Source: Astrothelium macrocarpum (Eukaryota; Ascomycota; Dothideomycetes; Trypetheliales; Trypetheliaceae). From it: DNA of 41,664 bases. Made by a program: the position numbers and the translations under genes. The stretch covers positions 1 to 41,664 of the forward strand of contig JAGEMR010000194.1 of assembly GCA_021030915.1 (NCBI GenBank), read 5' to 3'. The notes under the pieces are model-generated. The model saw only the letters and a program-made list of their open reading frames with translations, was not told the DNA's origin and did no database searches. Positions 12,441 to 22,849 of this stretch are shown in pieces; the first letter of the stretch is position 1; the number at the start of each line of letters is the position of its first letter.

Positions 12441-15400
12441 TTATGGTAGACTGATCCCAAATGCAAATGTCAATGCCAGCGCTCCACATACCCACAAGTT
12501 TCCTTTGGAAAGCGAAGCTTCTGAAATAATAGCCTCTTGCGAATTGTTGGAAGGAGTCAATTGCCCTGCCGAAGGACTTGGAGACGACTCTGTTGTTCCT
12601 GCTCCACTCGCCATCATACTCAAAGCTTCCGTCGTCGAACCATCTAAAACCAAGCCGCTGGACGCAAGACTGACACTTTCCCCATTGATTACTGTTCCTG
12701 ATCCGCCAAGGGTAAGTGTTATCGAGCCATCCACAATTATCCCACTACTGATAGCTGGATCTTGGACTGCCGTGAATGTGTGTCCACTGGCCGTGAATAC
12801 AGCTATCTCGTCTACCAAGTTACTCGTTGCAAATTGGACGGTTTTGCTGCCATCAATGACTACACCAGCAGAGCCGAGACTGACCGTCTGCCCATCGACA
12901 ACGATGCCCTGACTACCAAGCTGGAGCGTGACAGAACCGTCGACTACAGCCGCGTCACTGGGATTAGGAAGTTCCATCACAGTGTGAGTATGTCCGTCTG
13001 CTGTGTAGACTGCTTCCGAAACAGGAGTCCCAACTATTGGCACTGTCGTGCTTCCGTCTAGCACAATACCTGTAGAACCAAGACTCATGCTCTGTCCGTC
13101 AATCATAGTGCCAGCCTCTCCCAGCTTCAGCGTAACAGAATTGACAACAATAGCTTCACCGGTTTGTGTAGGAAGTTCGATTGCGGTACGGGTATGGCCA
13201 CCGACGGTGAAGATAGCGCCGAACAATCCGCCTCGAGCACGTGTTTCGAAACTTGCTGTACTGGATCCATCAATGACTATGCCATTGGAACCAAGACTGA
13301 TGGAATGCTCGCCGATTGTCGCCGCAGGACCGCCCACAAAGAGAGCAGAGGAGCCATCAATACCAGGAATCACAGCTACTCCATTACTTCCGGAGGGTTT
13401 GAAAGCGGCAATCGACTTGCCTCCAGGAAGTGTGGCCAAAGCTTCTGCATTTGGAAAAACATTTGTGGGGTCAGGAGCAACCAGAGCCCCCAAATTTAGA
13501 ATATTGCTGGTGCTAAAACCTGCTCCCGATGCATCTACATACCCATCATCGCCACTCTCAGAAGGATGAGTTCCAGAGCGGCCTGGATTTGGAGAACCTT
13601 GACTTTGCCCAGCCGGATGACGGCCTTGATCGCTTGGATCTGAGGCTCCAGAGCCTGTGTCAAACCCATCTTGAGTCCCCCACTTCGCACCGCCTTCGCC
13701 GCTGTGAACCATAGAGGCAATTACGTGACCCAAGATTTCCCCAGGTCCTGACAAATCACCACCGCTGTGCATAATAGTGGCAATTTCTCCACCTCCTTCG
13801 CCGCCAGTGCCTGGGCTTGGCTGCGAAACAGCAGGGTTGTGAGGATATGAAATTGTTCCAAGACCCAGATTAGGTCCTGAACCCCCAGATATGGACTTCG
13901 GATCAGAGCCCTGCCCCACAGAGCTAATGCCGTGGGATCCAGGGCCTAGCCTGCCAGTAGGTCTCAGCCTGGGATCAGGACTCTGGTCTGGATCCGAGTT
14001 TGGATCAGGACGAACACCAGTACCTGACACTTGACTTACACTAGGATTCGGCTGTTCAGGTTCAGGATTTGGACTAGAGTGGGAATCCAAGCCAGGCCTC
14101 GGGCCAGGGCCAGAGTGATGTGAATTTGGATTCGGACTCGGATCGGAGTCAGTATGTGCACTGGAGCGAGGATCTGGGCTGGGAGTTGAGCCAGGGTCAG
14201 AATGAGAACCAGGTTGCGGATCTGGTGAAGGATTAGGATAAGAGCTTAGATGAGGCGAAGATTTAGTGGATGATGGTGCTGGCGGCCGTATGCCAGAAGC
14301 GGGCCGAGGAACTTCTGACGGAGTAGCACTCGAGAACATCGTGGAAGATACAGGCGTGGCAGCTGCTTGAAAAGGTTGAAGGAGGTACGGCGGGTCATAG
14401 AGGCCTCTGATGTCCAGAGAACAAGAACTCCACGCAGGATCGATGCTCCTGAGGATGTTGGATGGTATCACAAGGATTGGGTTGTATTCGATTGTTGTGT
14501 TGTATTCGACAGTTGTAGGACAAGACGGTATCACCGGACTTGGAGTTGTTACTTGAATTACAGGATGATAACCTCCTGGCAGAGAATCCACGGAAACGGT
14601 AGCGTAGTATTGATTCGCGATAGAATTTGAGTAATATGCGCAGCGAGGTTGGCGTTCGTAGATACTGTTGGGAATAGGAGTATGGTAGAGGTCTGTAAAG
14701 TTATATACCGCGCTATTAGGTGCTGTATAAATGAATGGCCCATTGTATGTTTGCCAGATGCTCGATAAATCACTCGAATTAGCAATTGGAATAATTGTGC
14801 TGTAATGGGTACGGCCGATGCCACTGCATGAGTCTGATGCGTAAAGAGTCTCAAAAGAAATGTAGACAGTTGGCGAAGTCAAAGTTGTGTGGAATGCCGT
14901 AGCTATAGTCGGTCCAGTGTGGTTCCCAGATGTATCGAGTGCGGTTGCGGGGGGCCAATATATCAATTGTACCGATCCTCCCGTCATGGCACATTGCTCA
15001 CATCCCAAGCTACACCCCGGAGCCAGCTGAGAAGTAGTTGGCCAATATCCAGTTCCGTAGCTGTACTGACCATTTCCCAGAGTATAGGTCGGAGTGATCG
15101 ACCCAGCGCCAGCAAAAGCACCGTACACGCTATTCTCGCTACTATGAGCATAAAGCCATTCGTACGTGTAGAATGAGCGGAGTGATGAACAGAAACTCGA
15201 GTCAACAGATGCTTGAGTGCAGGATGGTGCTGGAGACGCCGCGACAGAAGACCATGCAGCCAAGGAATCATACCAGTCATAGTATTCAACCCAAGAGCAG
15301 GCTGGAACCGGATCTGCAGGGATTGTCGCGCACGAATTCCAGCTTATTGGCTTATCCGGTATGGCTCGTATTTCTGCTTCTTTATGAGCCGTCCACGCCG

Positions 15401-16260
15401 ATTGACATTCAGGTACGACAGAGGGTAGCTGGCAAGCAGGGACAGGAAATGATGAGTTGGCCACTCCTGCAGACATATACAATTCTGTGGTTATCGTTTC
15501 AAGGTCCGGCGAATTTGATGGTCCGTAAGTGATTGTATTTGTTGACGCCGAGGCTGAGTTTGTCCATGGGAAGCCGTCGTTTAATTCCGTAGTGGTTGTA
15601 TACGATGTCACCGTGACCGTCGTATCAAAAAATCCACTGGGATTAGAATTCACATTAATGGTTGTGACGTATGTAGTTTCGACTGTGTTTGTTATGTTCG
15701 TCGCAGAGGCAGCGAGCGACTCGTTCATGTTCCAATACGACGTCCATTGATCCCAGCAATCTCCATCATACGTAGTGTTCGCTCCCAAAACATGTGACGT
15801 GCTGTTAGTCGCTCCGTTGGTTGCCTCGTTAGAAGTATATGAAGATATAGAGACGTCTATCGAAAGGGTACTAGGCGAGACGCTCCAACTGTTTTTTAAC
15901 GCTGGAACTGTAAACGAAGGGATCGTTGTATTCGTACTCCCGCTTCCTTGCACTGCTAGAGGTGCAGATATTGTAGTTCTTTCACTATCCGTTCTGTAAA
16001 TCTCAGAAGGAGGTGACAATGGAGATTTCCTCTTGCCAGGCCCCGACGCAATATAGTCACCAACTCCAATCGAGCTCATAGTAGAAGTTTGCGAAACTGA
16101 GGATGAACTTGAGAGTTCGCTGGAATTGGTTTTAGGGTCACCAGATACTTCCAACGTCAGACTGTCAAAAATTTGTATACAGAAGTAGAAAGCTTGCTGG
16201 ACACTCACAGCCTGCAGGGATGTAAACCAGGAAGAAGCTTGTGCGTAGAAGAAAGTTCAT
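12441..16260 (-). CDS. Large Ser/Thr/Pro-rich GPI-type cell-surface protein with C-terminal repeats
   Basis: One 1,240-codon exon (16161 down to 12441) follows a probable short first exon. The first exon starts at ATG 16260 and encodes MNFLLRTSFFLVYIPAG, a plausible signal peptide. A GTGAGT donor at 16208 and a TTTTTGACAG acceptor ending at 16162 bracket a 47-nt intron, but phase does not fit perfectly, so the exact donor is uncertain. The N-terminal ~600 residues are Ser/Thr-rich with scattered Cys pairs and many N-glycosylation sequons. Next comes an Asp-Pro-Ser/Gly-rich linker (around 14250-13560). Then come about four repeats of ~70 residues built on GHTxTxxELP...VTLxLGxxGxxxDGxxxSLGSxGxVxDGST (about 13400-12600). 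The C-terminus is a hydrophobic tail (LWVCGALALTFAFGISLP) of GPI-signal type. Probably wall- or membrane-anchored; function unknown. It sits directly next to the transposon block. Confidence 0.85.
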
Positions 16261-17515
16261 TGGAGCGACAAATTCCCTATAGGCGTCGAGGAAAACGAGT
16301 GATGGCACACGAGAAATATAATGTGTTAACTAAAAAGCATTGGACGTAAAGTAAAGTGACGACGTAGAACAACTTAGATGTTTTCCATTACCATATTTGA
16401 GATTTTGGAGAGCTCTGGATCTTGATAGACTTCTTACCGGAAATTTGACCAACCTATTTTCAGCAGACTTATTGCAATACCTTGATTCCGATACTGGAGA
16501 AATGCTCAGCCTTACCTGTGCTACATGCGCTTGGATCAACCGGTGAGATCAGGCATCCAATATCGTATACCACTCGAGAGTGATTAAGATCCAAAAAGGA
16601 CCAATAGAATCGCTTTGCAGCTCCTGCTCGTATATCAATTGCCTGGTGTTGGGGTATCGCCGTAACAGCTCGCCTGCACTAATAATTCGGATAAGCATAG
16701 GGAGATTACGGACGCTGCCATCACCTGGCGACACGCATCATACACCTTTAGACGCAGAGGATTCGGTCAGTGGAACTCTAAAGAGGCGGCACCAGCCCCT
16801 GAACTAAGATATGTCAGTCCATAGCCTTGTTCAGTCCGCCATCCGTGAGACAAAAAGACATGCGGCTCTACTTGAGACATGAATTTCTCAAATATACTAT
16901 AGTAGAGACATGCAGAAGATTGGCACATGTTTCCAAAAAGCTGCAGTAGCCATGAGTACATAGCAGGAGTGTGGCTCATCACTCTTATTTTTGGAAGCTT
17001 GAAGCTGAATCTTTACCGGATGAAAGCATTTGATTGCCTTGTAGGAAATGAAAGGCAGACTCGAAGGTTGTGCTAAATCTTTGGGTAGAAGATGCTTCCA
17101 GCATAACCTATCACCAGGATACTATCCAGCTAAAATTTGGAATCAGGAGTTGGCAATCTGGAAAGTCCGCACAGGTGAAGGAGCGTGTTGGAAGCCTGCA
17201 GAAAAGAGCTTGGACCATCTCAGACTTATGTAATCTCGGTGATACGCAGAAATCTCCCGTCCGAGCTGTTCTGTGTTGAATTTTGACTGTGCTCAAGCCT
17301 CATGCTCTGGACCAGGCATAGTTACTCTTTCGCTCTGAAAAAGATAGAAATACATTCCGATGCGAGAACAAGAATGGAAAGCGGGAATCTTAGTCTTAAA
17401 TGCGCCTTTCATTCAAACTGCTAACATAGATATCTAATACCAGTCATCCAGAGTGTATTCTCCCAGCCTCATTCTATCCTATTGTGACTCGAAATGGGTC
17501 ATTGTGAACATCACT
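16261..17515. other. 1.25-kb intergenic region
   Basis: Contains only short open frames without recognisable domains or consistent splice signals. It includes the promoter of the minus-strand surface-protein gene (right of 16260) and the 3' flank of the alcohol dehydrogenase gene. No repeats were seen. Confidence 0.5.
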
Positions 17516-18673
17516 CTAAGTCATCTTCAAAACCGCTCGGAAACGCACTTTGTTCGCCAGCATGTCTTCAAATGCCTTCTGCGCGTCATTAAATGGATAC
17601 GCTTCCACCATACACTTGACATGCATGTGATCAGCAAAGTCAATCGCATCTTCACAGTCGTTTTGGTTTCCTGACGGCCAGCCATGAACAGATCTGCCGC
17701 GGCTGATCAAGCCCAGAGTTGAAACAGGAATGTCGCCCATCGCTTGAGTGTACCATTAGCTAATCTCTTGATAATGCTGAGAAAGAGCGGGCAGATCTGG
17801 GAATTACGTACGTGCTAGTACAAGAAGCTTTCCCCTAGCACCGAGACCGTCCAGAAGTCCATTAAGAGCATCCGGACTTGGCGCCGTGGCAACAATTAGA
17901 CTCGCGCCTCCCAACTTCTGCAACGCAGCAGCAGGCTCCCCTTTGCTGGCATCGATGTAGTCATTAGCACCGAGCTGCGTCGCGAAGTCGCGCTTACTGC
18001 CCCCGCTCGACAGGGCTACCGTGCGATAACCCATCTTCCGACTATATTGAACTGCCAGGTGACCGAGACCACCAAGACCTTGTACCGCGACTATTTCCCC
18101 CTGAGGGATGCCCATTTGCTTTATGCCATTGTATACTGTGACGCCGGCGCACAGGAGGGGAGCAACGTCAACGGGGTCGATATCAGTGGGGACACGGACG
18201 GCCGCTTCACTATGAAGTGTGCAAAACTCGGCGTCTGTCGATAAGCAATTAGCGTCTTGACCGGTAGATGCTACTGGATGAGCCGGGAGAAACTTACATC
18301 CGCCATCTCTCGAGACACCGTTTACCTCAGCGTTATCACACATCTGATTAAGCCCCTTGATGCAGTTGCGACAAATTCCGTCATGAGCGCCATGCCAAGA
18401 GCCGCCTACGCGATCGCCCACCTTCCATTTCTTTTCGGTGGATGGGATCGCGGCAACTTCTCCAACGATTTCGTGACCTGGGATCCGTGGTAGACTGCCA
18501 AATCCACCTCCATACACATACGCGTCTGAGTGGCAAACACCACAGGCGAGGACCTTGACGAGGATGTGGCCCTCCTGTGGGGCCTCCAGTGGTATGTCGC
18601 GAAAGACAAATGGGCCATTTGCCTTCTCAACAACTGCGGCTTTGTAGGTTTTGGGGAGATGGGAAACAGACAT
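17516..18673 (-). CDS. Zinc-dependent alcohol dehydrogenase (MDR family)
   Basis: Three exons, 18673-18298, 18234-17812 and 17742-17516, total 1,026 nt (341 residues), in frame throughout. Introns are 63 nt (GTAAGT...CGACAG) and 69 nt (GTACGT...CTCAAG, with a GCTAAT branch-like site). The medium-chain dehydrogenase/reductase signature is clear: catalytic zinc ligands Cys47-His48 in CGVCHSD and Glu68 in PGHEIVG, a structural-zinc segment with three cysteines (CRNCIKGLNQMC) as in the fungal subfamily, and the Rossmann motif GLGGLG. It should reversibly oxidise alcohols to aldehydes with NAD(P)+, in the cytosol. The start is ATG 18673 (MSVSHLPKTYKA) because homology-like sequence begins there; the open frame upstream lacks it. 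Length is normal for the family (~340-350). Substrate cannot be told from sequence. Confidence 0.93.
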
Positions 18674-19312
18674 TTTGGTGTGGTAGTTTAAACAATTTGC
18701 TCGTATGTAGAAGATGTGAAAAGACGAATGTGTCTTGGTAGTGAAGTGAGACTGCGAAACGACTTGATATTGGGTGTTTGAATAGATCAAAACCAACGAG
18801 AAGATTCTAACTTACTTATATGTGTACATTGATATCGATGTTAGTTAAGAATGACGGCCTTATCCAAACGCCGCTACCACCGGCAATAATTAGTCTATGA
18901 ACTTATTTGACGGAGCTGTACAACGAGAGAAATTTTATTCCGATGAAGTGGAACTAAAACCATTCTAGCAAGGATGTGCATTTTGTCATCGATGTGGCTA
19001 TTTGACCTCAGCATTGACCGATCACGAATGACTATACACCAGTCCAAGTTAAAGTCATCGTAGGCGAATGAGACTTTTGCATCGTTTGAAGCCACCAATT
19101 CGTGATATATGTGGTTTTGATTATGCCGGATTTGATATTGTAAGAAATGATTAGATGGCGACAGGGATTACTTTCCATTCTTTCGTCATCAAACTCCTGC
19201 CCCTCGTGTAGATCCATCTGCTTAGTGGTTCCACTGACTTGCGGCCGTAGGCGGCAGAATAGCTCCGTAGTTCAACTCTGAGCCTCGATTTGTGGGCGGG
19301 CGTCCACTGAGG
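18674..19312. promoter_or_regulatory. Shared upstream region of the divergent dehydrogenase and hydrolase genes
   Basis: 640 bp between two divergently transcribed starts (18673 minus, 19313 plus). On the minus strand a TATA-like CATATAAGTAAG lies near 18811-18822, about 140 bp above the dehydrogenase ATG, and the segment between is a pyrimidine/A-rich leader. No binding site could be named. Small open frames here (18895-19098, 19032-19217) look incidental. Confidence 0.4.
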
Positions 19313-20944
19313 ATGCCTGCCTCCGACCTTAGAAAGAAAATTCTCCTTCTTGTCTTTATTCACGGGTTCAAAGGTGGAGATCATACCTTTGAAGACTTGC
19401 CCGAGCGACTGCGTGCCTTGCTGACCCATGCGCTGTCCGACATCACCGTCCTTGCTATCAAATATCCGCAATATGAGACCAAGGGAGAGCTTCAGAATTG
19501 CGTTTCGCAGTTCAAGGAATGGCTCCAGAACAAAGTAATCGACCTCGAAGTTGCCAATGGCACACCATCTCCTACTATCGATCCGTCTGTTCGGACCGTG
19601 CTTGTCGGACACTCAATGGGGGGCATCGTCGCAGCAGAAACCCTCTTCTCTATTGCCAATGACCAACCTGTATCGCCATCCTCTGCTACCAACGATACAT
19701 TTGCAGCCACAGCATCAAATGTGAATACTTCAGCATTTTCCTCGAATCCCAGCACCCCCGGACCACCTCCAAACGGTACAAACGCAACAACCACCGCCTC
19801 TCCCTCGACTCCTAAACCAAGCCCTCTTCCAACCTTTATGTTCCCTTCTATTATCGGTATACTTGCCTTCGATACCCCGTATCTGGGCGTTTCCCCTGGT
19901 GTCATCGCACATGGTGCTGAAGGTCACTGGAATACGCTATCTTCTGCATACAACGCATACAATAGCGCATCAAACTTTTTTGGCTTCAAGTCCGGCTCAT
20001 CTTCTGGCGCAAGCACGCCAACCGCCGCCCAGACAAACGCAAGCTCCTCTCTTCTCAACAAAGCGCTCCCGTCATCTATGGGCGGTTCTGGAGCAAATGA
20101 TACCGTGAAAGAAGCTGCGGCTGGCGCTGCTGTGACAGACAAGAATGCCGATGCTGCCTCTACACCCCTTTGGCACAAGTGGGGCCGCTATGCCATGTTT
20201 GCTGGCGCTGCTGGCGCAGTCGCGGCGGGTGGTGCCGCCGCTGCATACTGGAAGCGGAATGAGCTCAACCAAGGCGTCGGCTGGGCCGTCTCCCATCTCG
20301 ATTTTGTCGGATGTCTCACGCGTGGAGAAGACTTACAAGCACGTGTGAGGCGATTGTGCGAGATTAGCAAGTCCCCCGGCAGCGATCCAGAGAAAGAAGG
20401 GAATGAGGGAAAGATTGGATGGGCGAATTTATACACAAGTCTGGGAAAGGCAGTGGAGGGACAAAAGACGGATGGTACATCGGATGGGAGGAATGTGAAG
20501 ATTGCAAAAGCTGTGGTAGGAAGTGGGCGGACGTTCGTGGTCGTGCCAAAGGAAAAGAGCGTGGCGAGGCGATTCTGGATCAAATGCACAAATGACAAGG
20601 CATTGGACGAGATTGGAGCACATGTCGGTATGTTCAGTGGAGAACAGTATCCGGGGTATTTTGGTATGGCTGAGCGAGCAAAGAAGATCGTGGAGGGTTG
20701 GTGTGTTGGGGCTTGGTTCAAGAATGCAGATGTCGAGATGGGAAATACATCGACAAGGGAGACCACTCCCGCAAGAGAGAGCACTCCGACGGCATCGGGA
20801 TTCGACAAGAAGCAAAGCTTGAAAACACCGTTGAAACGAATGGGTACCGATGCTTCGATCAGTTCGGAAACTAGAACTGAAGGGAAGACTTCTAAGAGCC
20901 CGGCGTTCAGGAGGACTACAAGCGAGGTTAGAACCTCGCAATGA
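19313..20944 (+). CDS. Alpha/beta-hydrolase (lipase-like, GHSMGG) with C-terminal membrane segment
   Basis: Single exon of 543 residues from ATG 19313 (MPASDLRKK); an upstream in-frame GTG is not preferred. An oxyanion-type HGFKGG motif (residues ~17-22) is followed by the nucleophile elbow GHSMGG with Ser101, the serine-hydrolase signature. AFDTPYLGVSPGVIAHG (~190) follows a Ser/Thr/Pro/Asn low-complexity insert (~120-170). A second Ser/Ala-rich spacer leads to an Ala/Gly-rich hydrophobic stretch (~293-312) that may be a membrane segment. A conserved-looking domain (GWAVSHLDFVGCLTRGEDL) and a phosphorylation-type Ser/Thr tail follow. It resembles fungal DUF676/PGAP1-like intracellular lipases or esterases of unknown substrate. 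The catalytic acid and histidine could not be assigned by eye. Confidence 0.85.
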   Translation: MPASDLRKKILLLVFIHGFKGGDHTFEDLPERLRALLTHALSDITVLAIKYPQYETKGELQNCVSQFKEWLQNKVIDLEVANGTPSPTIDPSVRTVLVGHSMGGIVAAETLFSIANDQPVSPSSATNDTFAATASNVNTSAFSSNPSTPGPPPNGTNATTTASPSTPKPSPLPTFMFPSIIGILAFDTPYLGVSPGVIAHGAEGHWNTLSSAYNAYNSASNFFGFKSGSSSGASTPTAAQTNASSSLLNKALPSSMGGSGANDTVKEAAAGAAVTDKNADAASTPLWHKWGRYAMFAGAAGAVAAGGAAAAYWKRNELNQGVGWAVSHLDFVGCLTRGEDLQARVRRLCEISKSPGSDPEKEGNEGKIGWANLYTSLGKAVEGQKTDGTSDGRNVKIAKAVVGSGRTFVVVPKEKSVARRFWIKCTNDKALDEIGAHVGMFSGEQYPGYFGMAERAKKIVEGWCVGAWFKNADVEMGNTSTRETTPARESTPTASGFDKKQSLKTPLKRMGTDASISSETRTEGKTSKSPAFRRTTSEVRTSQ

Positions 20945-21534
20945 AACAATGAAACCATGATGAAAAGCGTATGATGACTAGCTAAGATACCATTCAATAG
21001 ATTTTCGGTACAGACCTGACAGTTTTCAAAGACCTCTGATCAATTGTGCTAACTAAGCGGATTTTACAGAAAATGCCATGCAACCATCCAAGTCAAGCAA
21101 GCTTTCCTTGAGTCCTTAGTGACGTATCTTCATGAGGTCTCCCACACGTAACGGTATATGATGGTGTACTTGGAGGAGAAAATGCCGTTGTACGGAAATG
21201 GTGAAGTTCGCTCATCCTACTGGGCACTAAATTTATAGGAACCTCGATGGTAGCCTGGCTAATAGAAACATGGGACTACGCGTAAAGTTCTAGCGGATTA
21301 CGAATATAATAAAGCCTATCACCAGGGCTTGGGATGAGAAATGTTGCCAATCGCCGAGGACATAACTCGCGAAACACTTGTCAGGGAGACCTTCAATCAT
21401 GGGAGGTCACAATCCTTAGGATCATCTCTCAGCCAAGGGCCTCACATGTTTGATGGCTTAGAAGTGTGTTGAGGGTTCCTCGAATATGCGAATGGCTAAT
21501 CTTCAATTTTTGCTCCCCAAGACATTTATTTAGA
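20945..21534. other. Convergent 3' region between hydrolase and NmrA-like genes
   Basis: About 590 bp between two convergent stop codons. Nothing coding and no repeats seen. Confidence 0.6.
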
Positions 21535-22698
21535 TCACTTCAGCGATCTACCAAGATAAGGTTTGACAGCCTTACCAGCCAACAGCTCTGCCAAATACTC
21601 CTTGAAAGTAATAGGCTTAAAGTCGGGATATAATTCTGTTGCATCCAAGTAACCCAAGTACTTGGCCATCTCTACACTATTATCCCCACGAACAAATTTG
21701 CTGTATATGTATTGCATGCCGAATGATCTCATAAGGGCAGAAAGGCTGGTTGGATCTTTCTCAAGCTCTTTGAATGCTGCTTCAACACCAGCAGGAACCT
21801 CTTCGCCGGAATCCTGACAGTCTTTAGTCAAAACCCAACACATCTTACTATGCAGAGGTTAAGAAGGCATAGAGTACTCACAAACTTCCTGTCAACCTTT
21901 TCGCCACTCATTTCTTCAATCATGGCAAAAATCTCATTCTGGGTCAACTCATCACTATAAGTAATGACGAACTTGTTCAACGTTCTCTCATCCTTAATGA
22001 TACGCGCCACATAGCGGCCGACATCGCGAAGATCTGTGAGCAGAACGGGTTTATTGCCATCGCTGTAAATAGTATCATGGGGGATGAGTGAAACATAGTC
22101 TACGCGACCGGATGGTAGCTTTGGGAACGAGATCTGATGCCAATACCCTACATCGATGATGGTGTACGGCACTCGTTCCTTCCAAATTTCTTGGTATACA
22201 AGTTGTTTCTAGTGTAGACTCATCAGAAGAGTGGATGGGATTAGGAAGAGTAAAAATACCTCATCTCGAAGTCGCATCACGCCTCCAGGGGGACAAACGG
22301 TCATGAATGCGCAGGGCACGAAGCGCTTGACCCCGGCCTTTTTGGCGGCTGTGACCATGGATAGCTGCACACGCGAGGAACGGGCGTCGATCGTGCTGAT
22401 GAGTGTATCGATGTCCTTCATCAATGGCACCAATGCTTCGGAGCCATCAGCTGGGTCACCGACGCGGATCTCAAGTCCTTGGTTCCTGAATTGCGTGATC
22501 GCAGGCTTCTCCAAGGAGGCTTTGCGAACGAGAAGTTTGATGTCCTTGGAGAAGAGTCAGTGGAAAATCCAAATTGAGGTCTGAGAGTGAAAAGGAGGGT
22601 CTCTTTACAAAGCCACCATCCTCGATCAGTCCATCTAGAACTGATTTGCCCGTCTCGCCTGTGGCGCCAAGCAGTAGCACTGACTGTTTGTTTGCCAT
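21535..22698 (-). CDS. NmrA-like / isoflavone-reductase-type NADPH-binding protein
   Basis: Four exons: 22698-22609, 22544-22260, 22208-21882 and 21843-21535. They sum to 1,011 nt (336 residues), whole codons. Introns: 64 nt (GTAAAG...CCAAG), 51 nt (GTATTT...CTAG) and 38 nt (GTGAGT...TAAG); the last is unusually short and its acceptor is the least certain. The N-terminus has the Rossmann dinucleotide motif GATGETG (residues 11-17) right after MANKQSVLLL. Other family features are TLISTIDARSSRVQLSMVTAAKKAGVKRFVPCAF and YTIIDVGYWHQ. This is the atypical short-chain dehydrogenase group that includes NmrA regulators and isoflavone-reductase-like enzymes. It may be a redox sensor or a reductase of a phenolic substrate. 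ATG 22698 has a good context (ACCATGG). Confidence 0.9.
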
Positions 22699-22775
22699 GG
22701 TCAAATCCGCGTACACTTGTTGTTTGGTTGAAAGAATTTGGTATGATAGTGAAAATGATCAAACTTGGGACAAGC

Positions 22776-22787
22776 CTTTATTTATAC
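22776..22787 (-). promoter_or_regulatory. TATA box of the NmrA-like gene
   Basis: On the minus strand the sequence reads TATAAATAAAGG, about 80 bp upstream of the ATG at 22698. It is a near-consensus TATA element at a plausible distance. An ATTGG (inverted CCAAT) lies about 60 bp further up, near 22841. Confidence 0.5.
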
Positions 22788-22849
22788 CCACGGCAACGAC
22801 GCATGCGTGCAAACACAATGTTACACCGCCCACCCGTGTCCAATGAATA

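Noticed and set aside
12505..15999. Many plus-strand open frames of 60-173 codons opposite the surface-protein gene
   Set aside because: They are antisense shadows of a long low-complexity, GC-balanced coding exon, have no domains and lack splice support.
16330..17300. Several 60-75-codon frames upstream of the surface-protein gene
   Set aside because: No domains, no consistent splice chain, overlapping on both strands; treated as non-coding.
20188..20997. 269-codon minus-strand open frame opposite the hydrolase gene
   Set aside because: Antisense to a well-supported coding exon; the peptide has no recognisable motif, and the stop-poor antisense frame is explained by codon use of the sense gene.
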